In this document: one piece after another, positions 56,821 through 64,000 of the stretch
Numbering within the stretch: position 1 is the stretch's first letter
How the letters are laid out: every line of letters begins with the position of its first letter
Assembly (NCBI RefSeq): GCF_900100855.1
Contig: NZ_FNCB01000002.1
Location: forward strand, 1-64,000
Source: Idiomarina zobellii
GTDB taxonomy: Bacteria > Pseudomonadota > Gammaproteobacteria > Enterobacterales > Alteromonadaceae
Length of the DNA stretch: 64,000 bases
Direction: 5' to 3'
Program-made: the position numbers and the translations under genes
The notes under the pieces: generated by a model
What the model was told of the DNA's origin: nothing
The model's database searches: none
The model's input: the letters and a program-made list of their open reading frames with translations, nothing else

Positions 56821-58176
56821 ATGAGAGCAAGTATTTCTCCCAGAGGCACAATGTCTCTGTTGTCACAACTAGAAATAGAACGACTAAAAAAATCTTCAAA
56901 CAGCCAACTCTATAAGCTTTTCAGAAACTGCTGCCTTGCCGTACTGAATGCCGGTAGTAAAACCGACAGCAGCGCAGAAATTTACGACAAGTACCAAGAT
57001 TTCTCCGTTAATATCATTCGCAAAGAGCGCGGCATAAAAATCGAACTTATTGAGCCGCCGGAAGAGGCGTTTGTCGACGGTGAGCTTATTGTTGGTATTC
57101 GCGAGTTACTGGAGTCTGTGCTTCGGGACATTCTATTTACCGGCGAGCGTTATTCAGAAGAAGAGCTTAAAGACGCAGATAGCGCCACCCTAACCCATGT
57201 CGTTTTCGATATTCTCCGCAACGCTCGTACCGTTCAGGCCATGCAAGAGCCTGACATGGTGGTATGCTGGGGTGGTCACTCAATTAGTGAAGAAGAGTAC
57301 AAGTATACTAAGGAAGTAGGTTATCAGCTGGGCCTTCGTGGTTTGAATATCTGTACAGGTTGCGGCCCCGGCGCTATGAAAGGTCCTATGAAAGGCGCGA
57401 CTATTGGTCACGCTAAGCAGCGCATCAGTGGCGGTCGGTATTTAGGGTTAACAGAGCCAGGCATCATTGCCGCTGAGCCACCTAACCCTATTGTCAACGA
57501 ACTCGTCATTTTACCGGACATTGAAAAGCGTCTGGAAGCCTTTATTCGTTGTGCACACGGCATTGTAATATTCCCCGGTGGCGCAGGCACTGCCGAAGAG
57601 CTGCTTTATTTACTGGGCATTTTAATGCACCCGAAAAACCAGCAGCAAAGCTTACCGGTCATTTTAACCGGGCCTGAAAGTTCACGTGACTATTTCGAAG
57701 CCTTAGATGAATTCATTATCGAGACATTGGGTGAAGAAGCTCGTCAACTGTACCGAATTATTATTGCAGACCCGGCCAGTGTCGCTCAGCATATGAGTGC
57801 CGGTATGGCTTCGGTGAAGCAGTATCGCCGCGACTCGGGCGATGCCTATTACTTCAACTGGACACTGTTTATTGACGACAATTTCCAGCGTCCATTTGTA
57901 CCAACACACGACAATGTGGCCGCGTTGAACTTGCACCCTGACCAGCCAAAAGAAGAGTTAGCCGCTGACTTGCGTCGCGCCTTCTCATCTATTGTTGCCG
58001 GTAATGTGAAAGACGACGGTATTCGCCGCATTCGTGAAAAAGGCGTATTCACCATTCACGGTGAAACCCAGTTAATGAAGCGACTGGACGTATTATTGCA
58101 AGCGTTCGTCGAACAGGGCCGTATGAAGTTACCGGGTTCGGTGTACTATCCTTGCTATAAAGTCGTTACTGATTAA
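56821..58176 (+). CDS. ppnN: Pyrimidine/purine nucleotide 5'-monophosphate nucleosidase PpnN (YgdH)
   Basis: PpnN splits nucleoside monophosphates into base and ribose 5-phosphate and in E. coli is stimulated by (p)ppGpp. The 451 residues have the N-terminal DUF4478 region ([20 protein letters not shown]), the LOG core with [41 protein letters not shown] and the [18 protein letters not shown] motif near 251-268, and the C-terminal DUF3412 region. The N-terminus aligns with E. coli YgdH, which supports this ATG. It follows the GGDEF gene by 59 bases and leads an operon with the DUF3192 and HDOD-like genes. Confidence 0.95.
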   Translation: MRASISPRGTMSLLSQLEIERLKKSSNSQLYKLFRNCCLAVLNAGSKTDSSAEIYDKYQDFSVNIIRKERGIKIELIEPPEEAFVDGELIVGIRELLESVLRDILFTGERYSEEELKDADSATLTHVVFDILRNARTVQAMQEPDMVVCWGGHSISEEEYKYTKEVGYQLGLRGLNICTGCGPGAMKGPMKGATIGHAKQRISGGRYLGLTEPGIIAAEPPNPIVNELVILPDIEKRLEAFIRCAHGIVIFPGGAGTAEELLYLLGILMHPKNQQQSLPVILTGPESSRDYFEALDEFIIETLGEEARQLYRIIIADPASVAQHMSAGMASVKQYRRDSGDAYYFNWTLFIDDNFQRPFVPTHDNVAALNLHPDQPKEELAADLRRAFSSIVAGNVKDDGIRRIREKGVFTIHGETQLMKRLDVLLQAFVEQGRMKLPGSVYYPCYKVVTD

Positions 58177-58183
58177 GCGGGTT

Positions 58184-58570
58184 ATGAAGAACAAAGTTTT
58201 TGTCATTTTAGCCATAGGCGCTGTTAGCTACTTGGCAATTGTCGGATTAGTCCTGATGTTGTATCAGGCTGATCCGGCCGATCTTAAATGGCAGGAACGT
58301 GAAACCTATAATGCACGTCAAATTGGTCAACTCGACTTAGGCATGTCGAAAGACAGTGTTATTCGAATATTGGGCTCTCCCGATATCAACGAAGCTAAAT
58401 CGTCTGAGCAAGGCGACATGCAAGTCCTGTTTTACCGTACCCATCATGTTACTTCTGACGGCATTACAACCAAAGACGAATGCACCCCTTTGGTGTTCAA
58501 AGATAATGAACTTATTGCCTGGGGTAATGACTCTTACCAAGACTACCAGAACACTCAGAGGCGACAATGA
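58184..58570 (+). CDS. DUF3192 family membrane-anchored protein
   Basis: The 128-residue protein has one N-terminal membrane segment (VFVILAIGAVSYLAIVGLVLML, about 5-26) and a periplasmic part with QIGQLDLGMSKDSVIRILGSPD, a motif shared with SmpA/OmlA (BamE-like) proteins, then GDMQVLFYRTHH and a late LVFKDNELIAWG strand. The family is known as DUF3192; the function is unknown. It follows ppnN by 7 bases and overlaps the next gene by 4 bases (ATGA), so the three are probably one transcript. Confidence 0.85.
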   Translation: MKNKVFVILAIGAVSYLAIVGLVLMLYQADPADLKWQERETYNARQIGQLDLGMSKDSVIRILGSPDINEAKSSEQGDMQVLFYRTHHVTSDGITTKDECTPLVFKDNELIAWGNDSYQDYQNTQRRQ

Positions 58571-60087
58571 ACAAGCTCGCTAACTGTTGTGCTAAAGCTT
58601 ACGGGCTAATGGACAAGCATGACATTCGCCAGCTGTATCAATTTGTGAAGTCGCTTGATGAAGAGTTTCAAGAGTATCGCTGGCCTGAATTACTTCCCTG
58701 CTACGCTCAGGCCCGTTTCGAAAATAACGATAAGCTCGTTGAGTTCCTTGCTCAGGCTGTTAACGCATTAAAGTTAGGAAAAACTCTGGCTTTGCACACC
58801 CATTACCGGCGGGTGTTAGCAGCCGCTTGTCTGAGTGCCTGTATTAATGAGAGTGTGGATTGCTGGCGTTCTAAGCAACTGCGCCAGGCGCTTTGGTTAG
58901 AAGCATTGAAGCCCTTGAGTTTTAACTCACATGATATTGCGTTTTATCGGCATTGGGTGGCGCTCATATCGCGGGTTCAGCAACAGCGTGTGCCTCCGGA
59001 AGTTGAGTTCGCACCTCAACTAAACAGTGTTTTCCGATACAAGTTCTGGCCATTAATGAAGCAAAGCGCCGGCTTTTGTCGTTATTTCACGGGCCAACGC
59101 TTTAAGCACACTAAAAAATCGCGTTCCGCACTACTGATGGATTATCAAAAAGGTCAGTTTTTATTGGCATTTCCTCATAAGCTGCATACGCCATTTTATG
59201 TGAGTGCAGAGCAGCTAGAGCAGTGGCAGCCAACTAACGAACCAACAGCCTCAGACATTCTCGAGTCATTAGTGAAACACCGGGACTTTTTACTTGAGGC
59301 CAGACCCTCTACTTTGCAAACGCCGAAAGCATTGCTTACAGCCATTAATCGATACGCTAATGCGTCTGGTTCACTCAATGCGGTGATACAGCAAATCAGA
59401 AAAGTGCCCTATTTAAGCGAGTCGGTGCATCAGTCCGTCATAGAGAATGAACGCATTAATAATGATGAAGCCGCTAAAATGGATATTAAGCAGGCGTATC
59501 TATGGTTGGGCGCCAAACGCGCTTCCATTATTCTTGCGACGGCTTTTTTGCAGCACCAATTTTCGCTAAATAGCATACCGTTGCATAAAGCGCTCATGCA
59601 ACGCATTAACCTGCTGTGTACCTTACTGGAAAAGCTCAGCCAAAGTAGCGGTATTAAACTTCCCACGCCCGCTCCGCTATTAGCATTGCTGTCAGGTGCC
59701 GACCTGTTCCGCCATCCGGATTTATTAAAGTCATCTAAATGGCCAAAAGTATCGGTTATCGAGCACTTTTATTGCAGTAGTTGGGTCGGCTCAGCGTTAG
59801 ATCCGGCTGACTTTAGACGCAGTCGTCAGTTGGTTGCTCGCTGGCAACTGCCCGAGAAGACACACTTACTGCTTGATCCAGAACAAACAACTGACAAAAA
59901 GTTAACCGCCCTATTCTACGTTGCCCATTTTCTGGCGGTTAAGGTGTATCACCCACAAGCAGAATTAAGCGATTCGGCTCAGAAGCTGCTAGACTCTTGC
60001 TATGAAGCATTAGGCGCAACACCAACGAGTGCTCAAAAAGTGCAGCAGATAGCAGCGTTTGAGAGTCATTGTCACTCTCCCTTATAG
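58567..60087 (+). CDS. HDOD-like domain protein of unknown function
   Basis: The 506-residue soluble protein is coupled to the DUF3192 gene by a 4-base overlap. The first 230 residues show no recognised motif. From about 265 to 350 there is a segment (NAVIQQIRKVPYLSESVHQSV, then DIKQAYLWLGAKRASIILATA) that fits the pattern of HDOD domains (low-identity HD-like output domains), as in LARLLRLANS followed by IRQAIxLLGxxxV. Metal-binding HD residues are not visible, as is usual for HDOD. The C-terminal part (about 390-500) is helical. I do not know a named homologue. An HDOD output domain often pairs with c-di-GMP or two-component proteins; this is inference only. Confidence 0.6.
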   Translation: MNKLANCCAKAYGLMDKHDIRQLYQFVKSLDEEFQEYRWPELLPCYAQARFENNDKLVEFLAQAVNALKLGKTLALHTHYRRVLAAACLSACINESVDCWRSKQLRQALWLEALKPLSFNSHDIAFYRHWVALISRVQQQRVPPEVEFAPQLNSVFRYKFWPLMKQSAGFCRYFTGQRFKHTKKSRSALLMDYQKGQFLLAFPHKLHTPFYVSAEQLEQWQPTNEPTASDILESLVKHRDFLLEARPSTLQTPKALLTAINRYANASGSLNAVIQQIRKVPYLSESVHQSVIENERINNDEAAKMDIKQAYLWLGAKRASIILATAFLQHQFSLNSIPLHKALMQRINLLCTLLEKLSQSSGIKLPTPAPLLALLSGADLFRHPDLLKSSKWPKVSVIEHFYCSSWVGSALDPADFRRSRQLVARWQLPEKTHLLLDPEQTTDKKLTALFYVAHFLAVKVYHPQAELSDSAQKLLDSCYEALGATPTSAQKVQQIAAFESHCHSPL

Positions 60088-60091
60088 CACC

Positions 60092-60108
60092 TATTCACTT
60101 GGTGAATA
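60092..60108 (+). promoter_or_regulatory. Inverted repeat upstream of the isocitrate dehydrogenase gene
   Basis: TATTCAC-TTG-GTGAATA is a perfect inverted repeat with 7-base arms and a 3-base centre, about 85 bases before the start codon and just after the preceding gene's stop. It may be an operator or a weak terminator; a TGCTTTTCT stretch follows. Confidence 0.4.
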
Positions 60109-60192
60109 ATGCTTTTCTAGTCACATAAACTGTAGGGGTGGTAGAATTACTGCCTGTATTTAGTTGTAACACGGTTTGAAGGAACTCTTTAA

Positions 60193-61197
60193 ATGAGCAA
60201 GACAATCACAGTTATTCCAGGCGACGGTATTGGTCCCGATATTGTTAAGTCGGCAACAGCCATTCTCGACAAAGCAGGTTGCGACTTTGAATACGAATAT
60301 GTAGAAGCCGGTTTAACCGCTTTAGAAAAAACTGGCGAGCTTCTGCCACAGAATACACTTGATGCTATCGCTCGTAACGGTGTTACTTTAAAAGGGCCAT
60401 TAACCACCCCCGTTGGCGAAGGTTTTACCTCGATTAATGTCAGCCTTCGCAAGCACTTCGGGCTATACGCAAATATGCGTCCCGTATTGTCGTTCAAAGG
60501 CACTCAGGCACGCTATGAAAATATTGATATCATTACTATCCGCGAGAACACCGAAGGCATGTACTCAGGTCTTGGTCAGAAAATCTCAGAAGACGGTAAC
60601 GAAGCCGAGGCTATGAGCAAAATCACGCGTGAAGGTGCTGAGCGTATCGTGCGTTTTGCATACGAAACAGCCCGTCGCGAAGGCCGTAAAAAAGTAACGG
60701 CAGTACATAAAGCCAATATTTTGAAATCCACTTCTGGTTTATTCCTGAAAGTAGCTCGCGAAATTGCCGAAGAATACCCAGATATCGAATCTGCTGAGAT
60801 GATTGTCGATGCGGCGTGTATGCGCTTGGTTATGAACCCGGAAGAGTTCGACGTTATTGTCACTACCAATCTGTTTGGCGACATACTGTCTGACCTTTGC
60901 GCAGGTTTAGTCGGTGGTTTGGGCATGGCGCCAGGCGCTAACATTGGTAAAGACTGCGCTATCTTTGAAGCGGTTCACGGCTCTGCACCAGACATTGCGG
61001 GTAAAAACCTGGCTAACCCAAGCTCTGTTATTCTGGCTTCTATTCAAATGCTGGAATACTTAGGCATGGCCGATAAAGCTGAAAAAATCACCAAAGCTCT
61101 GGCAGACGTTATTGAGTCCGGTGATCGCACCACCCGCGATCTCGGTGGTTCGCACGGCACAACAGACTTTACACAAGCGGTTATTGACCGTCTGTAA
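60193..61197 (+). CDS. NAD-type isocitrate dehydrogenase (IDH3-like)
   Basis: The enzyme oxidises isocitrate to 2-oxoglutarate. The 334 residues belong to the beta-decarboxylating dehydrogenase family: ITVIPGDGIGPDIVKSATAIL at the N-terminus, the substrate-binding SINVSLRKHFGLYANMRP, ITIRENTEGMYSGLG, the DAACMRLVMNPEEFDVIVTTNLFGDILSDL active-site run and EAVHGSAPDIAGKNLANPSS. The short length and the NMRP segment match the mitochondrial-type NAD enzyme rather than the NADP Icd (about 416 residues) or isopropylmalate dehydrogenase. NAD specificity is inferred. The gene stands alone, rightward, after a 105-base gap with an inverted repeat. Confidence 0.88.
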   Translation: MSKTITVIPGDGIGPDIVKSATAILDKAGCDFEYEYVEAGLTALEKTGELLPQNTLDAIARNGVTLKGPLTTPVGEGFTSINVSLRKHFGLYANMRPVLSFKGTQARYENIDIITIRENTEGMYSGLGQKISEDGNEAEAMSKITREGAERIVRFAYETARREGRKKVTAVHKANILKSTSGLFLKVAREIAEEYPDIESAEMIVDAACMRLVMNPEEFDVIVTTNLFGDILSDLCAGLVGGLGMAPGANIGKDCAIFEAVHGSAPDIAGKNLANPSSVILASIQMLEYLGMADKAEKITKALADVIESGDRTTRDLGGSHGTTDFTQAVIDRL

Positions 61198-61206
61198 TCA
61201 GTTTAC

Positions 61207-61233
61207 AGCAGGCTTTCCCGGTGAAAGCCTGCT
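61207..61233. terminator. Strong hairpin between isocitrate dehydrogenase and rlmM
   Basis: AGCAGGCTTTC (61207-61217) and GAAAGCCTGCT (61223-61233) form an 11-base perfect stem with a 5-base loop, between two converging genes. There is no good T run on either side, so it may be a terminator that depends on other factors, or an mRNA-protecting structure. Confidence 0.6.
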
Positions 61234-61240
61234 CGTCCCT

Positions 61241-62326
61241 TTACTGCTTCGGTAGCCAGCGCAAGTGAACTGTTATTTCTTCACGGTCGTGATACAGGTG
61301 CTTGGCCTGAATTTCGAATGGCTTAGTGCCTTGTGTCTGTAGCTGGTCTTTTATTTGCTCCAGATACTCTTTCACCGCAGCATAGCGCTGACGCATGGGT
61401 AACTTCAGGTTAAAAATAGCTTCCTGACAGTCGCCTTCAAGCAACCAGCTTGTCATTAACTCACCGACTCGTGCTGGCTTTTCAACCATGTCACAAACTA
61501 GCCAGTGAATGTTTTTGCGTTTTGGGCGAAACTTAAAGCCATCTTCTTTTATATGCTGAACCTGCCCGGTTTCCATTAACGCCTCAGCCATAGGGCCGTT
61601 ATCAACAGCCTGTACCATCATACCCCGACGCACTAACTGATACGTCCAGCCACCTGGCGCAGCACCTAAGTCGACGGCCTTCATACCGGGATGTATGCGT
61701 TTTTCCTGCTCACTTTCAGGAACAAACACTTGAAAAGCCTCATCGAGCTTCAACGTCGAACGGCTAGGCCCGTCTTTCGGCATTCTTAGACGCAAAATAC
61801 CGCCGTCATAAGGTGTCTGGTTATAACTGTATGAATACCCGGTCAGGGCATGTGCTGAATTAACAAAAAGTACATGCAGTAAAGGACGCTTTGCCAACGG
61901 TTTATTACTTAACAGCTCTTCTTTTCGCAAAGCCTGACGAAGCGGAACACTGAACTTCCGACAAAACTTTGATAACTGATTAGCTTCGTTTGTATCAGGT
62001 GTTTCCACCCGGAGCTCGCCAGCCAAACCGAAGGTTTCCTGATGCGGCTTTAACGCTTTTATCACCTCACTGGCTCGGTCTTCAACGCCGGCTAATTTAA
62101 TTGGGCTAAGCAAAGCGAACATTTCGCGCGCGAACACCAAGTCTTTCAACGGAAGCTTTCTGGCAATATGCTCCGCTTCTTCAGCCTGACAATTATAAGT
62201 GACATAAGCCTGATTAGGCTGTGTCTGGCAGTATCCGTAAATACCAAGCTCGGTCGCTTTATCCTGAATTTCAGCGGCACAGTCGCCTTCAAAACCAGCG
62301 CGACACAATAAAATAATTCCGCTCAT
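61241..62326 (-). CDS. rlmM: 23S rRNA (cytidine-2498-2'-O)-methyltransferase RlmM
   Basis: RlmM methylates the 2'-hydroxyl of C2498 in 23S rRNA. From ATG 62326 the protein is 361 residues: an N-terminal THUMP-type domain (MSGIILLCRAGFEGDCAAEI), then the catalytic domain with the SAM motif DLGAAPGGWTYQLVRRGM and HWLVCDMVEKPARV, ending in the late HDREEITVHLRWL. The KDKE-type residues of this family appear to be present. A longer frame exists upstream to 62422, but the stop of the DUF423 gene overlaps the ATG at 62326 by one base, so this is the start. Confidence 0.94.
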   Translation of the reverse strand: MSGIILLCRAGFEGDCAAEIQDKATELGIYGYCQTQPNQAYVTYNCQAEEAEHIARKLPLKDLVFAREMFALLSPIKLAGVEDRASEVIKALKPHQETFGLAGELRVETPDTNEANQLSKFCRKFSVPLRQALRKEELLSNKPLAKRPLLHVLFVNSAHALTGYSYSYNQTPYDGGILRLRMPKDGPSRSTLKLDEAFQVFVPESEQEKRIHPGMKAVDLGAAPGGWTYQLVRRGMMVQAVDNGPMAEALMETGQVQHIKEDGFKFRPKRKNIHWLVCDMVEKPARVGELMTSWLLEGDCQEAIFNLKLPMRQRYAAVKEYLEQIKDQLQTQGTKPFEIQAKHLYHDREEITVHLRWLPKQ

Positions 62327-62706
62327 TAACTCACTGCTCCTAACTTTATTGCGCCAATAAGCAAGCTTATCCAGCCTGCGATAAATAGCAAACCACCTAA
62401 GGGAGTTATAGGCCCGAACCACTTAATACCGGTAAGCGCTAATGCGTATAGACTACCAGAAAACAAAATGACACCGGCTATCCATAAATAACCGCTTGCC
62501 ACAAACCATCCAGACGTTGTCTGTTTAAGCCATAAGGCTAACGCTAGTAGCGCTAGTGTATGGTAAAACTGATAGGTTACACCGGTCTCAAAAGCACTCA
62601 GCAAACTCTCACTCAATTTCGACTTAAGACCATGCGCAGCAAAGGCGCCTAACATAACACCCGTTGCGCCTAAAAATGCCGCAACGATTAAAAATAACTG
62701 ACTCAC
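62326..62706 (-). CDS. DUF423 family membrane protein (YgdD-like)
   Basis: The 126-residue protein has four membrane helices (LFLIVAAFLGATGVMLGAFA; YQFYHTLALLALALWL; GYLWIAGVILFSGSLYALAL; ITPLGGLLFIAGWISLLIGA) and the family motif GAFAAHGLKSKL near the N-terminus with TGVTYQFYHTLALL. E. coli YgdD is next to gcvA and rlmM, the order here. The start is GTG at 62706, overlapping the hydrolase stop by one base, with GGAG eight bases before it. Function unknown. Confidence 0.9.
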   Translation of the reverse strand: MSQLFLIVAAFLGATGVMLGAFAAHGLKSKLSESLLSAFETGVTYQFYHTLALLALALWLKQTTSGWFVASGYLWIAGVILFSGSLYALALTGIKWFGPITPLGGLLFIAGWISLLIGAIKLGAVS

Positions 62707-63293
62707 TAAATAAACTCCTTAATTGCCGTAGCCGCTTGCTGCCAAATAACGGGCGTGTCTGCCGATTTTGCTTTAGTTGCTTCAAAGCCGTGATCAGCCC
62801 CTTCCAGCCAACGCAATGACCAGTTGTCAGGTAACGTTACACATTCACCCTGCTCTTTCTTCTTCATTAACGGTTTACTAAAGGGGTCTCGAGTTCCCTG
62901 TAAAATAAGCCCCGGAGCTCGGCTCATTGCTAACTCATCCAACCGCGAGTTTTCTGGTTTTTGCGGAGGGTGGAACGGAAAACCTAATGCAATAGACGCT
63001 TGAGCATTGAACTTGTCCGCCACGCGCAACATCACCCGGCTGCCCAGCGACTTCCCCATTAAAACTAACGGTTTGTTGTCCTGCTGCAGGTCTTGCAGTA
63101 GAGACTCGACTGCCTCAACAAGGGTTGGCATTCTGTTAGGTGGCCTGGGCTTACCGGTTTCTCTTACTTTTTCCCAGTACGGAAAGTCCGGGCGAACCAC
63201 TTCAGCGCCAAAAGCCACACATTGCTCAGCGAAATAATTCATAAACGCAGTATCGGGACCTCCGCCAGAGCCATGCAGAAAGATAATCCTCAT
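62706..63293 (-). CDS. Alpha/beta hydrolase of the KANL3/Tex30-like group
   Basis: The 195-residue protein from ATG 63293 has the alpha/beta hydrolase outline: MRIIFLHGSGGGPDTAFMNYF, the nucleophile elbow GKSLGSRVML with the serine in the GxSxGS motif, the QGTRDPFSKP segment with the acid residue and GADHGFEATK with the histidine. The frame continues upstream to 63329, but it would overlap the LysR gene, and AGAAGG lies about five bases before the ATG. It sits between the DUF423 gene and the LysR gene; E. coli lacks it at this place. The substrate is unknown. Confidence 0.85.
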   Translation of the reverse strand: MRIIFLHGSGGGPDTAFMNYFAEQCVAFGAEVVRPDFPYWEKVRETGKPRPPNRMPTLVEAVESLLQDLQQDNKPLVLMGKSLGSRVMLRVADKFNAQASIALGFPFHPPQKPENSRLDELAMSRAPGLILQGTRDPFSKPLMKKKEQGECVTLPDNWSLRWLEGADHGFEATKAKSADTPVIWQQAATAIKEFI

Positions 63294-63325
63294 AGCACCT
63301 TCTGGATTTTGCCGCTGATAACGCA

Positions 63326-64000
63326 TCATTCCTTAAATTCCCTTTCTTCCTGCTGCACTATGTCCAGCAGCCATTGCCGAAAGGTCGCGATTTTACCGAT
63401 TTCGGCCTGGTTGTCACGACAAACCAAATAAAAGGCTTTATTCCGCTGCAACGCTTGGGGAAATATTCTCACCAAATGACCACTGTCAATTTCAGGCTTT
63501 ACTAACACGTTATTGGCTAAGGCCACCCCTTGCCCATGTACCGCTGCTTGCAGCGCCAGGCTCGAGTGACTGAACACCGGGCCGTTATCGCCTTTATATT
63601 GTGGCAAACCAACTAACTGAAACCAGTCTTTCCAGGCATTACGCGTTTCATCATGTAACAGTGTTTGTTTAAATAAATCTGCCGGCTCTGTTATGTCGGC
63701 TTTATTCAACAATAAAGGCGAACACACTGGCCATAAGTATTCTTCATGAAGCTGATAGGATTTGACTCCGGGCCAGCGACCGTCACCGTAATAAATGGCT
63801 ACGTCGACATCATCAGTCAGTGAACCGCTAATTTCATCAACTGCTTTTATACGAATATCCATGTCTGGGTGTGCTTCGCGAAAGCTGCTTAGCCGCGGCA
63901 CAAACCATAAAATTGCGAAACTGGGAGGCACCGATACAGTCAGAGCTCCGCGCTCTGATACCAGTCGCAATTTGTCGGTCGCTTGCGCCAACTGTTCAAA
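63326..64000 (-). CDS. LysR family regulator, GcvA-like (cut by window edge)
   Basis: The frame runs past the right edge, so the helix-turn-helix N-terminus is missing; the visible part starts inside the linker (FEQLAQATDKLRLVSERGAL) and covers the effector-binding domain. The sequence LTVSVPPSFAILWFVPRLSSF, VDVAIYYGDGRWPGV, VCSPLLLNK, and ALQAAVHGQGVALAN is typical of the GcvA branch. In E. coli gcvA controls the glycine cleavage operon and lies next to ygdD and rlmM, as here. The assignment to GcvA itself is therefore plausible, not proven. Confidence 0.85.
   Translation of the reverse strand, partial: FEQLAQATDKLRLVSERGALTVSVPPSFAILWFVPRLSSFREAHPDMDIRIKAVDEISGSLTDDVDVAIYYGDGRWPGVKSYQLHEEYLWPVCSPLLLNKADITEPADLFKQTLLHDETRNAWKDWFQLVGLPQYKGDNGPVFSHSSLALQAAVHGQGVALANNVLVKPEIDSGHLVRIFPQALQRNKAFYLVCRDNQAEIGKIATFRQWLLDIVQQEEREFKE

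Noticed and set aside
62327-62422. N-terminal extension of rlmM
   Set aside because: It lies over the end of the DUF423 gene, and the family start MSGIILLCR is at 62326.
1-64000. CRISPR array, phage genes, toxin-antitoxin pairs or a defence island
   Set aside because: No repeat-spacer pattern, phage structural genes or typical defence genes were seen. Nearly all genes are conserved core genes in expected order.
1-64000. Horizontal transfer of a large block
   Set aside because: Gene order and overall composition look uniform by eye; only the IS end at the left edge is clearly mobile. I did not compute composition.

Overview
The window is chromosomal core DNA of a gammaproteobacterium. The proteins and gene orders (rlmD-relA-mazG; nadB/rpoE-rseABC-lepA-lepB-rnc-era-recO-pdxJ-acpS; xerD-dsbC-recJ-prfB-lysS; glnD-map/rpsB-tsf-pyrH-frr; uppS-cdsA-dxr-rseP-bamA-skp-lpxD-fabZ-lpxA-lpxB; syd/queF, ppnN, rlmM-ygdD-gcvA-like) match blocks known from Escherichia, Shewanella and Vibrio. 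Moderate GC, the NAD-type isocitrate dehydrogenase and the Alteromonadales-type small families (DUF3549, DUF3301, DUF3192) suggest Idiomarina or a close relative. That genus call is inference from memory, not a database result.

Layout. 1-313: the 5' end of an IS256-family insertion sequence cut by the window edge. 467-13549: a long leftward series with an acetyltransferase, mazG, relA and rlmD, then acpS-pdxJ-recO-era-rnc-lepB-lepA, then rseC-rseB-rseA and rpoE (13565-14143). 14288-17883: nadB, sdhE with a shortened ygfX-like partner, ygfZ and a SlyD-type isomerase. 17933-25118 (leftward): ogt, lysS, prfB (with its +1 programmed frameshift), recJ, dsbC, xerD and a gene of uncertain function, followed by tRNA-Tyr (25230-25314). 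25327-29799: a quinone-oxidoreductase-like gene, a TPR response regulator, pirin and a glutathione-transferase family gene. 29887-40566: the envelope operon from uppS to lpxB. 40648-43691: frr, pyrH, tsf and rpsB. 44009-48283 (rightward): map, glnD, dapD. 48296-53265: truC, yqcC, four poorly known small genes, syd and queF. 53278-60087: an M61 peptidase, a diguanylate-cyclase-like protein, ppnN, a DUF3192 protein and an HDOD-like protein. 60193-61197: NAD-isocitrate dehydrogenase. 61241-64000 (leftward): rlmM, a DUF423 protein, a hydrolase and a cut LysR regulator.

How the genes work together. The window holds much of the cell-envelope machinery: lipid A synthesis (LpxD, LpxA, LpxB), undecaprenyl and isoprenoid supply (UppS, Dxr), phospholipid precursor (CdsA), outer membrane assembly (BamA, Skp), and the sigma-E stress circuit that monitors it (RpoE, RseA, RseB, RseC and the site-2 protease RseP). 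A second theme is translation: S2, EF-Ts, RRF, RF2, LepA, LysRS, tRNA-Tyr, and the rRNA/tRNA modification enzymes RlmD, RlmM and TruC. RelA, MazG, GlnD and PpnN link this to nutrient stress and nucleotide control.

Novelty. I found no convincing new multi-gene system; this is mostly conserved core. The points most worth a second look are small: a tiered RNA structure in the rpsB leader, a candidate promoter embedded in the frr terminator, a palindrome over the promoter of the GGDEF gene, an sdhE/ygfX-like stop-start junction in one frame with ygfX lacking its membrane segments, a hairpin that can pair with the ppnN ribosome binding site, and an HDOD-like protein coupled to a DUF3192 protein.
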